From contig CAIMPQ010000074.1 of assembly GCA_903843315.1 (NCBI GenBank), positions 1 to 24,932 of the forward strand: 24,932 bases of DNA, written 5' to 3'. Shown piece after piece: positions 14,724-22,726 of the stretch. Below the pieces are notes generated by a model, which was given only the letters and a program-made list of their open reading frames with translations, ran no database searches and was not told where the DNA came from. This DNA is from an uncultured beta proteobacterium. GTDB taxonomy: Bacteria > Pseudomonadota > Gammaproteobacteria > Burkholderiales > Burkholderiaceae. Positions within the stretch are counted from its first letter, which is position 1, and each line of letters opens with the position of its first letter. The position numbers and the translations under genes are program-made.

Positions 14724-15658
14724 TGCGCCCACAATTTTCAATTATTTTCTTCACTACCTTGGCTGGAATGGCTCAGGGTCTACTATTTTTCCTGGCACTA
14801 TCAAATCTATATAGCCAAGCTACACCCAATGCATTCCTCACCAATCTTGCTCTGCCGGTTGCTTTGGTACTGTTGGCCTTAAGCTTGGCAGCCTCATTCT
14901 TTCACCTAGGTCACCCAGAGCGAGCTTGGCGAGCAGCCATGATGTGGAGGACCTCTTGGCTATCCAGAGAGGTTATTGCTTTACCGGCACTCATGGCAGT
15001 AACGGCGGCAATTTACTTCTATGCAGGCGTTAACGATGTGCCTCAATGGTTATGGCTTGCCCTTCTTTTTACTACGTTAGCACTTTGGGTCTGCACCGCA
15101 AAGATCTATCAGTGCATTCGCTTTATCCAAGAATGGTCACATCCCTCCACTCTAACTAACTTCATTCTTTTGGGCTTGACCTCGGGTTTGATTCTGCTAG
15201 AGCTACTCATTGCTTTATGGGGTGATTCTGCGGCACAAATAATTGATACGCCATTATCTATAGTGGCTTTCTTGCTGCTCTTTCTTTCATTTAATTTGAA
15301 ACTCTGGATCTGGAGGCGCAATCGAGATCTAAAACCAAAATCAAATCTCTCTACTGCGACTGGAATTAAGGGTAGTAACATTCGTCAGACTTCAATGGGT
15401 CTAATGGGTGGTAGTTTTAATACCCGCGAATTCTTTCATCATCAAACTGATCGAGTCATTACTAATTTGCGCAAAATTATTTTGCTTTGTGCTTACATCA
15501 TCCCAATGATCTTGATGGCATATACCATTACCACGCCTAGCATCTTGATGATTGCTCTAGCATTACTAATAAACTACCTCGGCTTACTTGCTGAAAGATG
15601 GATGTTCTTTGCTGAAGCAAACCATCCGCAAAATTTGTATTACCAAAGAGTCTCATAA
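14723..15658 (+). CDS. soeC: SoeC/DmsC-type membrane anchor subunit
   Basis: Integral membrane protein of 311 residues with about eight predicted membrane segments (roughly 5-27, 40-60, 82-101, 108-128, 142-163, 174-194, 251-270, 274-293), the DmsC/SoeC topology. It anchors the SoeAB dimer and passes electrons to quinone. Conserved pieces typical of DmsC-like anchors are visible: SFFHLGHPERAWRA, SWLSREV and, at the end, RWMFFAEANHPQNLYY. A charged loop of about 50 residues separates segments six and seven (RRNRDLKPK onward). The ATG shares its first base with the soeB stop (TAATG), so the two are translationally coupled. This completes a three-gene Soe unit in the order catalytic, Fe-S, anchor. 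Confidence 0.87.
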   Translation: MRPQFSIIFFTTLAGMAQGLLFFLALSNLYSQATPNAFLTNLALPVALVLLALSLAASFFHLGHPERAWRAAMMWRTSWLSREVIALPALMAVTAAIYFYAGVNDVPQWLWLALLFTTLALWVCTAKIYQCIRFIQEWSHPSTLTNFILLGLTSGLILLELLIALWGDSAAQIIDTPLSIVAFLLLFLSFNLKLWIWRRNRDLKPKSNLSTATGIKGSNIRQTSMGLMGGSFNTREFFHHQTDRVITNLRKIILLCAYIIPMILMAYTITTPSILMIALALLINYLGLLAERWMFFAEANHPQNLYYQRVS

Positions 15659-15674
15659 GAACGCCTTGATATCC

Positions 15675-16244
15675 ATGGATCATTTCGCCGAACAGTTGAT
15701 TCACGGCAGAAGTCATATATCCCCCAAAAGACTGGGCGAGCCTGGCCCTAGTGCGGCACAAAAAGAAACTATTCTCTTAGCTGCAAATGCAGCCCCAGAC
15801 CATGGCAGAATGGTTCCTTGGCGTTTTATTGAAATACAACAAGAGAGTCGCAATGCTTTAGGAGAGGTCTTTTATCAGTGCTTACTCGATCGCGATCTAA
15901 ACGCAACTCCAATACAGTTACAAGAAGCGCGAGAAAAAGCCTTGCGTGGCCCCCTACTTCTCTTAGCCATCGTCAACTATGCTGATGACACTAATGAGAT
16001 TAGCAAAGAAGAAAAGTTAGTCTCCCTAGGGTGTGCAGTTCAGAACGTCCTGCTAAGCGCTTATGCTCTTGGCTTTGGTTCTGGGCTATCCAGCGGCAAA
16101 GCCTTGCAAAGTCCACGACTCAGAAGTCTTTTTCATCTTACAGATCATGAAGACCCGATTTGCTTTATTACTATTGGGATGGTCACAAAAAATAAGCCAG
16201 GTCGGAAGAGGCCTGGCTTATCTGAATACCACTCCATCTTTTGA
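15675..16244 (+). CDS. YdjA-like NAD(P)H nitroreductase family protein
   Basis: FMN-dependent nitroreductase-fold protein of 189 residues, matching the single-domain YdjA type. Features: an N-terminal helix, then RLGEPGPSAAQKETILLAANAAPDHGRMVPWRFI (FMN and substrate region, here split across residues 23-56), SLGCAVQNVLLSAYALGFGSG near 115-135 and the C-terminal ICFITIGMV. The start ATG 15675 is preferred because it matches the family's N-terminus and lies 16 bases after the soeC stop. An upstream in-frame ATG at 15588 would overlap soeC by 71 bases and adds unfamiliar residues. Last gene of the plus-strand operon; the natural substrate of YdjA proteins is unclear, and its tie to sulfite oxidation is only positional. 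Its last codons hold the terminator of the convergent operon. Confidence 0.85.
   Translation: MDHFAEQLIHGRSHISPKRLGEPGPSAAQKETILLAANAAPDHGRMVPWRFIEIQQESRNALGEVFYQCLLDRDLNATPIQLQEAREKALRGPLLLLAIVNYADDTNEISKEEKLVSLGCAVQNVLLSAYALGFGSGLSSGKALQSPRLRSLFHLTDHEDPICFITIGMVTKNKPGRKRPGLSEYHSIF
16192..16221 (-). terminator. Intrinsic terminator of the minus-strand acyl-CoA operon, inside the opposite gene
   Basis: ATAAGCCAGG (16192-16201) and CCTGGCTTAT (16212-16221) are perfect 10-bp complementary arms; one C-G pair and one wobble can extend the stem, leaving a six-base loop. On the minus strand the stem is followed by a run of T (complement of the A-run 16187-16192), the layout of a strong Rho-independent terminator. 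It begins 27 bases after the enoyl-CoA hydratase stop and lies wholly within the last codons of the nitroreductase gene. On the plus strand no T-run follows, so it should act in one direction. Confidence 0.85.
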
Positions 16245-16247
16245 TGA

Positions 16248-17018
16248 TTATTCACCCGTAAAATGGGGCTTTCTTTTTTCAATAAAGGCGTTCATGCCCT
16301 CTTTTTGATCTCGGGAAGAAAATAATATCTCAAATGCTTTTCGTTCAAGCATTAATCCTGTATCCAGCGACACATCTGCGCCGGCTAGAACCACTTCTTT
16401 AATCTGCATAATTGCCAATGGTGGCATTTGAGCAATTTTTTCAGCCAAATTCAATGCCGAACTCAGTACCTCGGTATCTGGCACTACTTCGCTGATAAGG
16501 CCCATAGAAAGGGCCTCAGGCGCCCGAATCACTTCTCCTGTCATTAGCATCTTCATGGCTCGGTACTTCCCTATTGCCCTCACCAATCTTTGGGTCGCTC
16601 CACCCCCAGGCATTACGCCAACATTCACCTCGGTCTGACCAAACTTTGCTGATTCACCCGCCACGATGATGTCCGCATTGAGTGCAAGTTCACAACCGCC
16701 ACCAAGAGCGACACCATTGACAGCGGCGATTATTGGCTTGGAACAGCCTGAAATCGTTTTCCAAAAATAGAGTACCCGTCGTTGCATCATTTCTATGGAA
16801 GTAGAATCTACAATTTCTTTTAAATCCGCTCCAGCAGCGAATACCTCAGCGTTGCCGGTAATCACAATACATCTGATTGCTGGCTCGTTATTTAGCTCCA
16901 AAAAATATTGAGAAAGCAAAGCCCTCAGTTCCGTATTCAAGGCATTTTTTGCCTCAGGCCGATTTAATCGAATAAGTGCAATATGCTTGGAAGGTCTTTC
17001 AAGTAAAACTACGGCCAT
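16248..17018 (-). CDS. Enoyl-CoA hydratase/isomerase (crotonase family)
   Basis: Adds water to a 2-enoyl-CoA to give the 3-hydroxyacyl-CoA. 256 residues, the normal crotonase length. The oxyanion-hole segments are AAGADLKEI (about 61-69) and NGVALGGGCELAL (101-113); the two catalytic glutamates are Glu110 (GGGCEL) and Glu130 (FGQTEVNVG), both present, so hydratase rather than only isomerase activity is expected. The ribosome site GAGG lies shortly before the ATG. Last gene of the six-gene minus-strand operon, 46 bases after the second Bug gene and followed by the terminator at 16192-16221. In context it would hydrate crotonyl-CoA made by the glutaryl-CoA-type dehydrogenase (inferred). Confidence 0.92.
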   Translation of the reverse strand: MAVVLLERPSKHIALIRLNRPEAKNALNTELRALLSQYFLELNNEPAIRCIVITGNAEVFAAGADLKEIVDSTSIEMMQRRVLYFWKTISGCSKPIIAAVNGVALGGGCELALNADIIVAGESAKFGQTEVNVGVMPGGGATQRLVRAIGKYRAMKMLMTGEVIRAPEALSMGLISEVVPDTEVLSSALNLAEKIAQMPPLAIMQIKEVVLAGADVSLDTGLMLERKAFEILFSSRDQKEGMNAFIEKRKPHFTGE

Positions 17019-17064
17019 ATCAACCTCATCTAAAGTAAAAAACCATTAAAAACTTGCAATCAAA

Positions 17065-18057
17065 TCAATTTAATTTGTCGATAATATTGAGTCTTTTACC
17101 TAAATTTAAGTAGGTTTCATATTGCGTTTTCGCAAATTCAGTAGCCTCTTTTGGCCCCTTGATATAAGGAATAGATCCAATCCTTTCAGTGGCATTACGC
17201 CATCCAGGATTCTTATCAAGTTCTAATAAATTCTGTACTAATTTATCTAAAACTGGCTTTGGAAGTCCGATTGGCGCATAAATTCCACTCCAACCAATAA
17301 TTTGACCCATATCAGCAACCCCCAACTCAGTAGCTGTTGGAACATCTGGTAATTCTTTATAACGATTGGGGGTGGTAACCAATAGGGCTCTTAGTTGCCC
17401 ATCTTTAATCAGGCTCAGCATTGTTCCAATACTGCCGCAGGAAAAATCAATCTGCCCAGCAAGTAACGCACTTGTTGCCTCTCCTGTACCTTTGTACGGA
17501 ATTTGCTGCGGGACCTTATCACCCAGATTCAGCAGAGTAAATAACAGACGAGGCCCCATATCATTGGTAGTTGCTACCCCGGCAGTCCCATAATTTAACT
17601 TGGTCCCCCTCGTTTTCAATGCATTGGAAAGATCCTCAAAATTCTTAAATGGAGAATCCTTTCTAACCGCGCAGCCATACGGGTTCAATTCAAGTATCCC
17701 AACAATGGTGAAATCATCCCATTTGTATTTAGTATTTTCTGGAGCTAGAGCAGGCAGAATCGATTGGGACCCGGGCCTTGCGAGTAACAATGTGTATCCA
17801 TCCGGGGCTGCACGACGAACAAATTCTGAGCCAATAATTCCACTACCGCCAGGCTTATTCACTACAACAATAGATTGTCCAAGGGACACTTGTGCATAAG
17901 CTGAATATGCGCGCGCTGCAAGATCAGAATCACCCCCAGCACTATAAGGCGCAATCAAATTGATGGGCTTATTGGGATATATTTCTTGTCCCCATGAGTT
18001 GCTAATAGCAAAAAAAATGAACGCGATAGCACTTGAAAATTTAATTTGATAATTCAT
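17065..18057 (-). CDS. Bug/TctC-family periplasmic solute-binding protein (second copy)
   Basis: Extracytoplasmic receptor, 330 residues from the chosen start. The start is ATG 18057: AGGAG stands eight bases upstream and the protein then begins with a proper signal peptide (MNYQIKF, hydrophobic core, cleavage near SWG-QE). An upstream in-frame ATG at 18093 would add 12 residues ahead of the signal. Mature protein: YPNKPINLIAPYSAGGDSD, RRAAPDGYTLLLARPGS, PYKGTGEATSALLAGQI and LLVTTPNRYKELPDVPTATE, all Bug hallmarks, though it is clearly diverged from the Bug at 8246 (PYSAGGDSD instead of PYPPGGGTD). No TctA/TctB gene nearby. Its place inside a beta-oxidation operon suggests it binds the dicarboxylate degraded by the neighbours (inferred). 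Confidence 0.92.
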   Translation of the reverse strand: MNYQIKFSSAIAFIFFAISNSWGQEIYPNKPINLIAPYSAGGDSDLAARAYSAYAQVSLGQSIVVVNKPGGSGIIGSEFVRRAAPDGYTLLLARPGSQSILPALAPENTKYKWDDFTIVGILELNPYGCAVRKDSPFKNFEDLSNALKTRGTKLNYGTAGVATTNDMGPRLLFTLLNLGDKVPQQIPYKGTGEATSALLAGQIDFSCGSIGTMLSLIKDGQLRALLVTTPNRYKELPDVPTATELGVADMGQIIGWSGIYAPIGLPKPVLDKLVQNLLELDKNPGWRNATERIGSIPYIKGPKEATEFAKTQYETYLNLGKRLNIIDKLN

Positions 18058-18116
18058 TCGAATGTCTCCTGTTATATCGATTGCAAACTTCACATCATCA
18101 TAAGAATTAATATTTT

Positions 18117-20258
18117 TTAATCTACTACCATCACACAGTCCACTGCTAAGAGGCTATCTTCACCTATTAAAATAGGATTTAAATCTAATTCTATAAGTCG
18201 ACTAGATGTGCTATCAGCGAAGTATGACACCTTCGAAATCAATTTTGCTAAAGCAAATTTATCGATTGGCGCAGAGCCTCTCACACCATCAAATAAAGCC
18301 TTCATTCGCAGCTCATTCAACATTTGCATGGCAATAGCTTCACTAAATGGCGCTTGACGCCAAGCAACATCTTTTAAAACCTCAATCAGGATTCCGCCAA
18401 AACCTACCATTACCATCATTCCAAAAGTGGCATCACGCTTCACACCAATTACCAACTCCGCATCTCCTTTTGACATTTGTTGAACGATGACTCCTGATAA
18501 ATCTGCTTTAGGGGCATATGCTGCAGCACTTTTCATGATTGATCTAAATGCATTTCGAATGGAAACTTCGTCATTCAAATTCAAATGAACCCCTTTTGCC
18601 TCAGTCTTATGGGTGATATCCTGTGACTCAATCTTTAGAACTACTGGTCCTGCAGTCATCCTCCATGCCTCAACTGCTTGATCTTCGGAAGTGGCTAACG
18701 TCACCTTAGCCATAGGTATGCCTTCCCCAGCAAGTAATTGGAATGCAGTCATCGTCGGCACTACGCCGTGCAAACCAGTTACTGAAGATAGGACATCCAC
18801 AGAATTGATCTTCGGTAGTGATGCCCCCTGGTCTTGCAATAACTCACGGCGGGTTTGTGTATGCCACACCAGCGCAGAAACGGCATCAACTACAGGCTCT
18901 GCCCCACGTAGAACAGCAATACCATTTTTATGTAAGCCTGCAATAGCAGCTTCAGGGGCAGCAACCCAGCAAACTACAAATGGTTTAACGTTATTTTTTC
19001 GAATATCTGAAAAAAGATTAACAAGAAGATCGACGTGATTTGTCATGAGCTGTAGCCAAATAATGACGATGTCAATTTGGGGGTCAGCTAACATGACATT
19101 AATAGAGTCGCGCAGGATTGCAGGATTAGCTACAAATTGACCAGTGACATCCACTGGATTCTTAAAGGCACCAAACCCAGGAACAATATCCTTCAGTGCA
19201 TCCTCGGATTCTGGTGTAAGTCTAGGCATGACCAGACCCAACTCTTCAGCTCGATCAGCCATCATGACCGCCGCTCCACCAGACTGAGTAATAATTCCAA
19301 GTCGATTTCCTGCGGGGGGTGACGTATACAACATCACCTCCAATATATCTAACATTTGCTCTTCGTTTCGGGCTCTAATGATTCCGTATTGCCTAGCGAC
19401 CGCATCAAATAGGCCATCTTCAACTGCTAATGAACCAGTATGAGAAGCTGCAGCTAAAGCTCCTGCTCCAAGGCGCCCTACTTTTGTTAATACCAAAGGC
19501 TTATTGTGCTCAATAGCAGATTTAGCCAACTTTTTAAGAGCGAAACCATCCTTAATCCCCTCAAGATATCCTGCAACCACTTTAATGCGTGGATCTAATA
19601 AGATTTCTTGCATGATTTCAGAGAAGCCAAGATCTATTTCATTACCAGTATTAACAAAGTAACCAAGTCCAATCTCGCGACGACGGGCTAGTGCTGCGAT
19701 TGCTGTACCGAAGGCGCCTGAATGAGATACAAAACCAACGGGGCCAGAATGCGTATCTCCGTCAGCATACTGACTGAAGGTTGCATAAACGGACTCAAAG
19801 GCATTGATTAAGCCCAAACAATTAGGGCCACATATCCTGACTCCACTTTTGCGCGCAACTTCAAGCAACTCTTTTTCAAGCTCCTTACCATCTGGACCTA
19901 TTTCACCAAAGCCTGAACTAAAGACAATTGCCGAGGGAACTCCTTTATTACCAAGCGCAACAATCGTCTCGCAAACCTGAGAGGCAGGTAAGGCAATAAT
20001 TGCCATATCTGGAATAGCATCAATTTTATCCAGAGAGGGGTAACAAGTCAGCCCTGCAATTTCTGAATACTTTGGGTTGACCAGAAAAATTTTTCCTTGA
20101 TACCCTTTTTCTAATAAAAATTTGAGCGGCCTTCCATTGATTTTGGTCAACTGTTCTGAAGCCCCCATAATGACAATGGATTGCGGCGAAAGCATGGCTT
20201 TAATTGCATGGGCAGTTTGAACTGGATTTGCAATACTATTCACTACTACTCCCTTCAT
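18117..20258 (-). CDS. NDP-forming acyl-CoA synthetase (acetate-CoA ligase family, fused alpha-beta)
   Basis: Forms an acyl-CoA from an acid, CoA and ATP with release of ADP and phosphate through a phosphohistidine. Domains in order over 713 residues: CoA-binding Rossmann domain (about 20-115; SIVIMGAS), succinyl-CoA-synthetase-like part with GPNCLG (144-149) and the phospho-His in SHTGSLA (His273), a second ligase subdomain with ITQSGGAAVMMAD, and a C-terminal ATP-grasp domain (about 490-713; GPVVLKIESQDITHKTEAKG, VMVGFGGILIEVLKD). No GNAT domain, unlike Pat-type acetyltransferases. ATG 20258 follows the upstream stop by three bases without a good ribosome site. GTG 20243, five codons later, has AAGGGAG at ideal spacing and may be the real start. 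In context it probably activates a dicarboxylate such as glutarate. Confidence 0.88.
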   Translation of the reverse strand: MKGVVVNSIANPVQTAHAIKAMLSPQSIVIMGASEQLTKINGRPLKFLLEKGYQGKIFLVNPKYSEIAGLTCYPSLDKIDAIPDMAIIALPASQVCETIVALGNKGVPSAIVFSSGFGEIGPDGKELEKELLEVARKSGVRICGPNCLGLINAFESVYATFSQYADGDTHSGPVGFVSHSGAFGTAIAALARRREIGLGYFVNTGNEIDLGFSEIMQEILLDPRIKVVAGYLEGIKDGFALKKLAKSAIEHNKPLVLTKVGRLGAGALAAASHTGSLAVEDGLFDAVARQYGIIRARNEEQMLDILEVMLYTSPPAGNRLGIITQSGGAAVMMADRAEELGLVMPRLTPESEDALKDIVPGFGAFKNPVDVTGQFVANPAILRDSINVMLADPQIDIVIIWLQLMTNHVDLLVNLFSDIRKNNVKPFVVCWVAAPEAAIAGLHKNGIAVLRGAEPVVDAVSALVWHTQTRRELLQDQGASLPKINSVDVLSSVTGLHGVVPTMTAFQLLAGEGIPMAKVTLATSEDQAVEAWRMTAGPVVLKIESQDITHKTEAKGVHLNLNDEVSIRNAFRSIMKSAAAYAPKADLSGVIVQQMSKGDAELVIGVKRDATFGMMVMVGFGGILIEVLKDVAWRQAPFSEAIAMQMLNELRMKALFDGVRGSAPIDKFALAKLISKVSYFADSTSSRLIELDLNPILIGEDSLLAVDCVMVVD

Positions 20259-20261
20259 GTA

Positions 20262-21503
20262 TTAAAACGCGGATATGCCGGTCTGTGCTCTGCCCAATAC
20301 AAGAGCATGAATATCATGGGTGCCCTCTAAGGTGTTCACTGTTTCCATATTCATTAAATGTCGTATGACGTGGTACTCATCAGAGATCCCGTTTCCACCA
20401 TGAATATCTCTTGCTACTCGAGCTATGTCCAAGGCTTTACCAGCACAATTTCTTTTCAATAAAGACAGCATTTCTGGCGTTGCAAGACCCGAGTCGCGCA
20501 GCCTACTAACATGTAGGGTAGATATCAATCCCAGAGTGATTTCTGTCTGCATATCGGCCAGTTTTTTTTGAATCAACTGATTCGCTGCTAAGGGCTTGCC
20601 AAATTGAATTCGGTCAAGAGAGTATTGACGCGCAGCGTGCCAACAAAATTCGGCTGAGCCCATTGATCCCCAGCAAATTCCAAAGCGCGCATTATTTAAA
20701 CAAGCAAAGGGGGCCTTTAATCCACGAGCATTAGGTAACAAGAATTCATCAGGAACAAATACATCATTCATAAAAATTTGACCTGTCGGGGATGCCCTTA
20801 CCGAAAACTTGCCTTCAATTTTTGTCGTCTCCAGGCCACTCATCCCTCTTTCCAATATGAAACCTCGTATCACCTCTTCGTCATCCTTTGCCCAAATAAT
20901 CATCAAATCGGCAATAGGTGCGTGAGTAATCCAAGTTTTTGTCCCATTCAGGATATAACCACCCGGGACTTTTTTTGCTCTAGTTCTCATTCCGCTTGGG
21001 TCGGAACCATGATCTGGCTCAGTTAGACCAAAACATCCAAGCAATTCGGCAGTTGCCATTTTTGGTAGGTATTTTTCGCGCTGGGCTTGGCTGCCAAATA
21101 AATAAATTGGCGTCATCGCTAAGGTCGTTTGCACACCCATTGCAGATCTGAACGACGTATCCACGCGCTCAAACTCCCTGGCAATTAATCCGTAAGCGAC
21201 ATAACCAATCCCGGCACAGCCAAAACCATCAATGGTTGCCCCTAGAAATCCCAACTCGCCCATCTCCCGCATAACTTCTATATCAAAAGTTTCATGCCGA
21301 TTTGCCTCTAAAATTCTGGGCATTAACTTGTCAGTAGCGTACTCGCGAGCCGTATCCCGTATCAATCGCTCTTCACTCGTAAGAAGGCTATCAAAAATCA
21401 GTGGATCCTTCCAGTCAAACTGACCACCACTCATGCTCGCTTTCAGTAAGTGTTCTGCACTTGGCTCGGCATTAACGGCATCGGTTGAGTAAGTCATATT
21501 CAT
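20262..21503 (-). CDS. gcdH: Glutaryl-CoA dehydrogenase-type acyl-CoA dehydrogenase
   Basis: FAD enzyme of the acyl-CoA dehydrogenase superfamily. The glutaryl-CoA branch oxidises and decarboxylates glutaryl-CoA to crotonyl-CoA. From ATG 21503 it has 413 residues. GcdH-like features: FDWKDPL (29-35), FERVDTSFRSAMGVQ with Arg119 at the place of the Arg that binds the distal carboxylate, GCFGLTEPDHGSDP, and METVNTLEGTHDIHALVLGRAQTG with the catalytic base Glu393. Start: ATG 21503 overlaps the thiolase stop (ATGA); ATG 21497 is also possible, and an extended reading from 21548 would run well into the thiolase gene. Family call is strong from the near-identity to the GCDH C-terminal block; whether it decarboxylates, and whether glutaryl-CoA is the true substrate, is inferred. 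Confidence 0.88.
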   Translation of the reverse strand: MNMTYSTDAVNAEPSAEHLLKASMSGGQFDWKDPLIFDSLLTSEERLIRDTAREYATDKLMPRILEANRHETFDIEVMREMGELGFLGATIDGFGCAGIGYVAYGLIAREFERVDTSFRSAMGVQTTLAMTPIYLFGSQAQREKYLPKMATAELLGCFGLTEPDHGSDPSGMRTRAKKVPGGYILNGTKTWITHAPIADLMIIWAKDDEEVIRGFILERGMSGLETTKIEGKFSVRASPTGQIFMNDVFVPDEFLLPNARGLKAPFACLNNARFGICWGSMGSAEFCWHAARQYSLDRIQFGKPLAANQLIQKKLADMQTEITLGLISTLHVSRLRDSGLATPEMLSLLKRNCAGKALDIARVARDIHGGNGISDEYHVIRHLMNMETVNTLEGTHDIHALVLGRAQTGISAF

Positions 21504-22702
21504 GCCCGCTCGATGACAACCGCAATACCTTGCCCCATCCCAATACACATCGATACCAAGGCATAGCGCCCTCCACTACGTTGCAATTGACGCGCAGCAG
21601 TCAGTAAAAGGCGAGGACCAGAGGCGCCCAATGGATGACCAATGGCAATTGCCCCACCATTCGGATTTACTCTTTTGTCCCACAAGTCCAAACCCAATCC
21701 TTTAATACAGGCTAGGGCTTGCGCAGAAAATGCTTCATTAATCTCAATGACATCCATATCCTTGAGGGTGAGTCCAGCCCTTTCCAATGCCTTGAGCGAA
21801 GCAGGTACCGGACCAATTCCCATAATGCGGGGTGGGACCCCAACTACCGCACTCGATAAAATTTTAGCGATCGGCTTAAGGCCAATGAGCCCTGCAGACT
21901 CTGCATTTCCCACTATTAAAGCGACTGCACCATCATTAATACTGGAAGAGCTTGCAGCGGTAGTCACTCCATTTGGATTCAAGGTCCTCATTGCAGCTAA
22001 ACTTTCTAGGGTCGTATCTCCTCTAGGCTGCTCATCCCTAGAAATCTCGATTAATTCCCCTTTCTTTTTACCTGGCACTGAGACAGAATATATTTCATCA
22101 GCAAAATAACTATCTGCTAGAGCCTTCGCATATTTAGATTGGGATTCAGCGGCAAATTGGTCAACCTCTTGGCGGGATAACCCATATTCTGCCGCTAAAT
22201 TGTCGGCAGTTTGTGGCATTGTGTCGTTGCCGAATTCTTTTTCAATCCGAGGATTTGGAAAGCGAGCACCAACAGCCGAATCAAATATCCGCATCTCACG
22301 GCTAAAAGCAGTTTCTGCCTTGGCCATTACAAATGGTCCACGGCTCATACTTTCAACGCCGCCAGTTAAAATAACATTACCCTCTCCAGCGGTAATAGCA
22401 TGTGCCGCGGCAATTACTGCGCCCAAGCCGCTTCCACAGTTACGATTAATTACTGTGCCTCCCAACTCTATTGGTAAGCCTGCCAATAAACCTGCATGTC
22501 TAGAGACAGTCCTGCTGTCTTCTCCCGCTTGATTAGCGCAACCGATGATGACGTCATCAAAAATCTGCGCATCTACATTACTAGTCTTCAGAAGTTCGCG
22601 AAAAGTACCTGCAAGCAAGTCATCTGGCCGGATAGGTGCAAGCCCTCCACCCATCCTTCCAAATGGCGTGCGAATACCAGCATAAATTAGTGTATTTAAC
22701 AT
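21500..22702 (-). CDS. Acetyl-CoA C-acyltransferase (thiolase II / beta-ketoadipyl-CoA thiolase type)
   Basis: Thiolytic cleavage of a 3-ketoacyl-CoA to acetyl-CoA and a shortened acyl-CoA. 400 residues, standard thiolase length, with all three catalytic residues: Cys89 in NRNCGSG, His356 in GHPLGASGPR and Cys386 in MCIGMGQG. IRTPFGRMGGGLAPIRPDDL at the start and NRNCGSGLGAV resemble the PcaF/PaaJ (beta-ketoadipyl-CoA) subgroup more than the acetoacetyl-CoA subgroup (which often reads NKVCGSG), so a dicarboxylic substrate is possible. It lies 24 bases after the hydroxyacyl-CoA dehydrogenase and overlaps the start of the glutaryl-CoA-type dehydrogenase. Step in this operon: acetoacetyl-CoA (C5 route) or 3-oxoadipyl-CoA (C6 route) to acetyl-CoA. 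Confidence 0.93.
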   Translation of the reverse strand: MLNTLIYAGIRTPFGRMGGGLAPIRPDDLLAGTFRELLKTSNVDAQIFDDVIIGCANQAGEDSRTVSRHAGLLAGLPIELGGTVINRNCGSGLGAVIAAAHAITAGEGNVILTGGVESMSRGPFVMAKAETAFSREMRIFDSAVGARFPNPRIEKEFGNDTMPQTADNLAAEYGLSRQEVDQFAAESQSKYAKALADSYFADEIYSVSVPGKKKGELIEISRDEQPRGDTTLESLAAMRTLNPNGVTTAASSSSINDGAVALIVGNAESAGLIGLKPIAKILSSAVVGVPPRIMGIGPVPASLKALERAGLTLKDMDVIEINEAFSAQALACIKGLGLDLWDKRVNPNGGAIAIGHPLGASGPRLLLTAARQLQRSGGRYALVSMCIGMGQGIAVVIERA

Positions 22703-22726
22703 TTATATTCCAATCATCTTTAATAA

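Noticed and set aside
15588..15674. Upstream in-frame extension of the nitroreductase gene beginning at ATG 15588
   Set aside because: It would overlap soeC by 71 bases and add residues foreign to the YdjA family; ATG 15675 matches the family start.
16251..16279. Possible plus-strand terminator after the nitroreductase: CCC, seven bases, GGG, then CTTTCTTTTTT
   Set aside because: The T-run is good but the stem is only three G-C pairs, so the hairpin would be unstable; it also encodes the hydratase C-terminus. Left as unproven.
21504..21548. Fifteen-residue N-terminal extension of the glutaryl-CoA-type dehydrogenase
   Set aside because: It lies inside the thiolase coding sequence, including the codons for its conserved C-terminal end; the ATGA overlap at 21503 is the normal coupled start.
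21642..22109. 155-codon open frame on the plus strand inside the thiolase gene
   Set aside because: Antisense to conserved thiolase sequence with no recognisable domain; a shadow frame.
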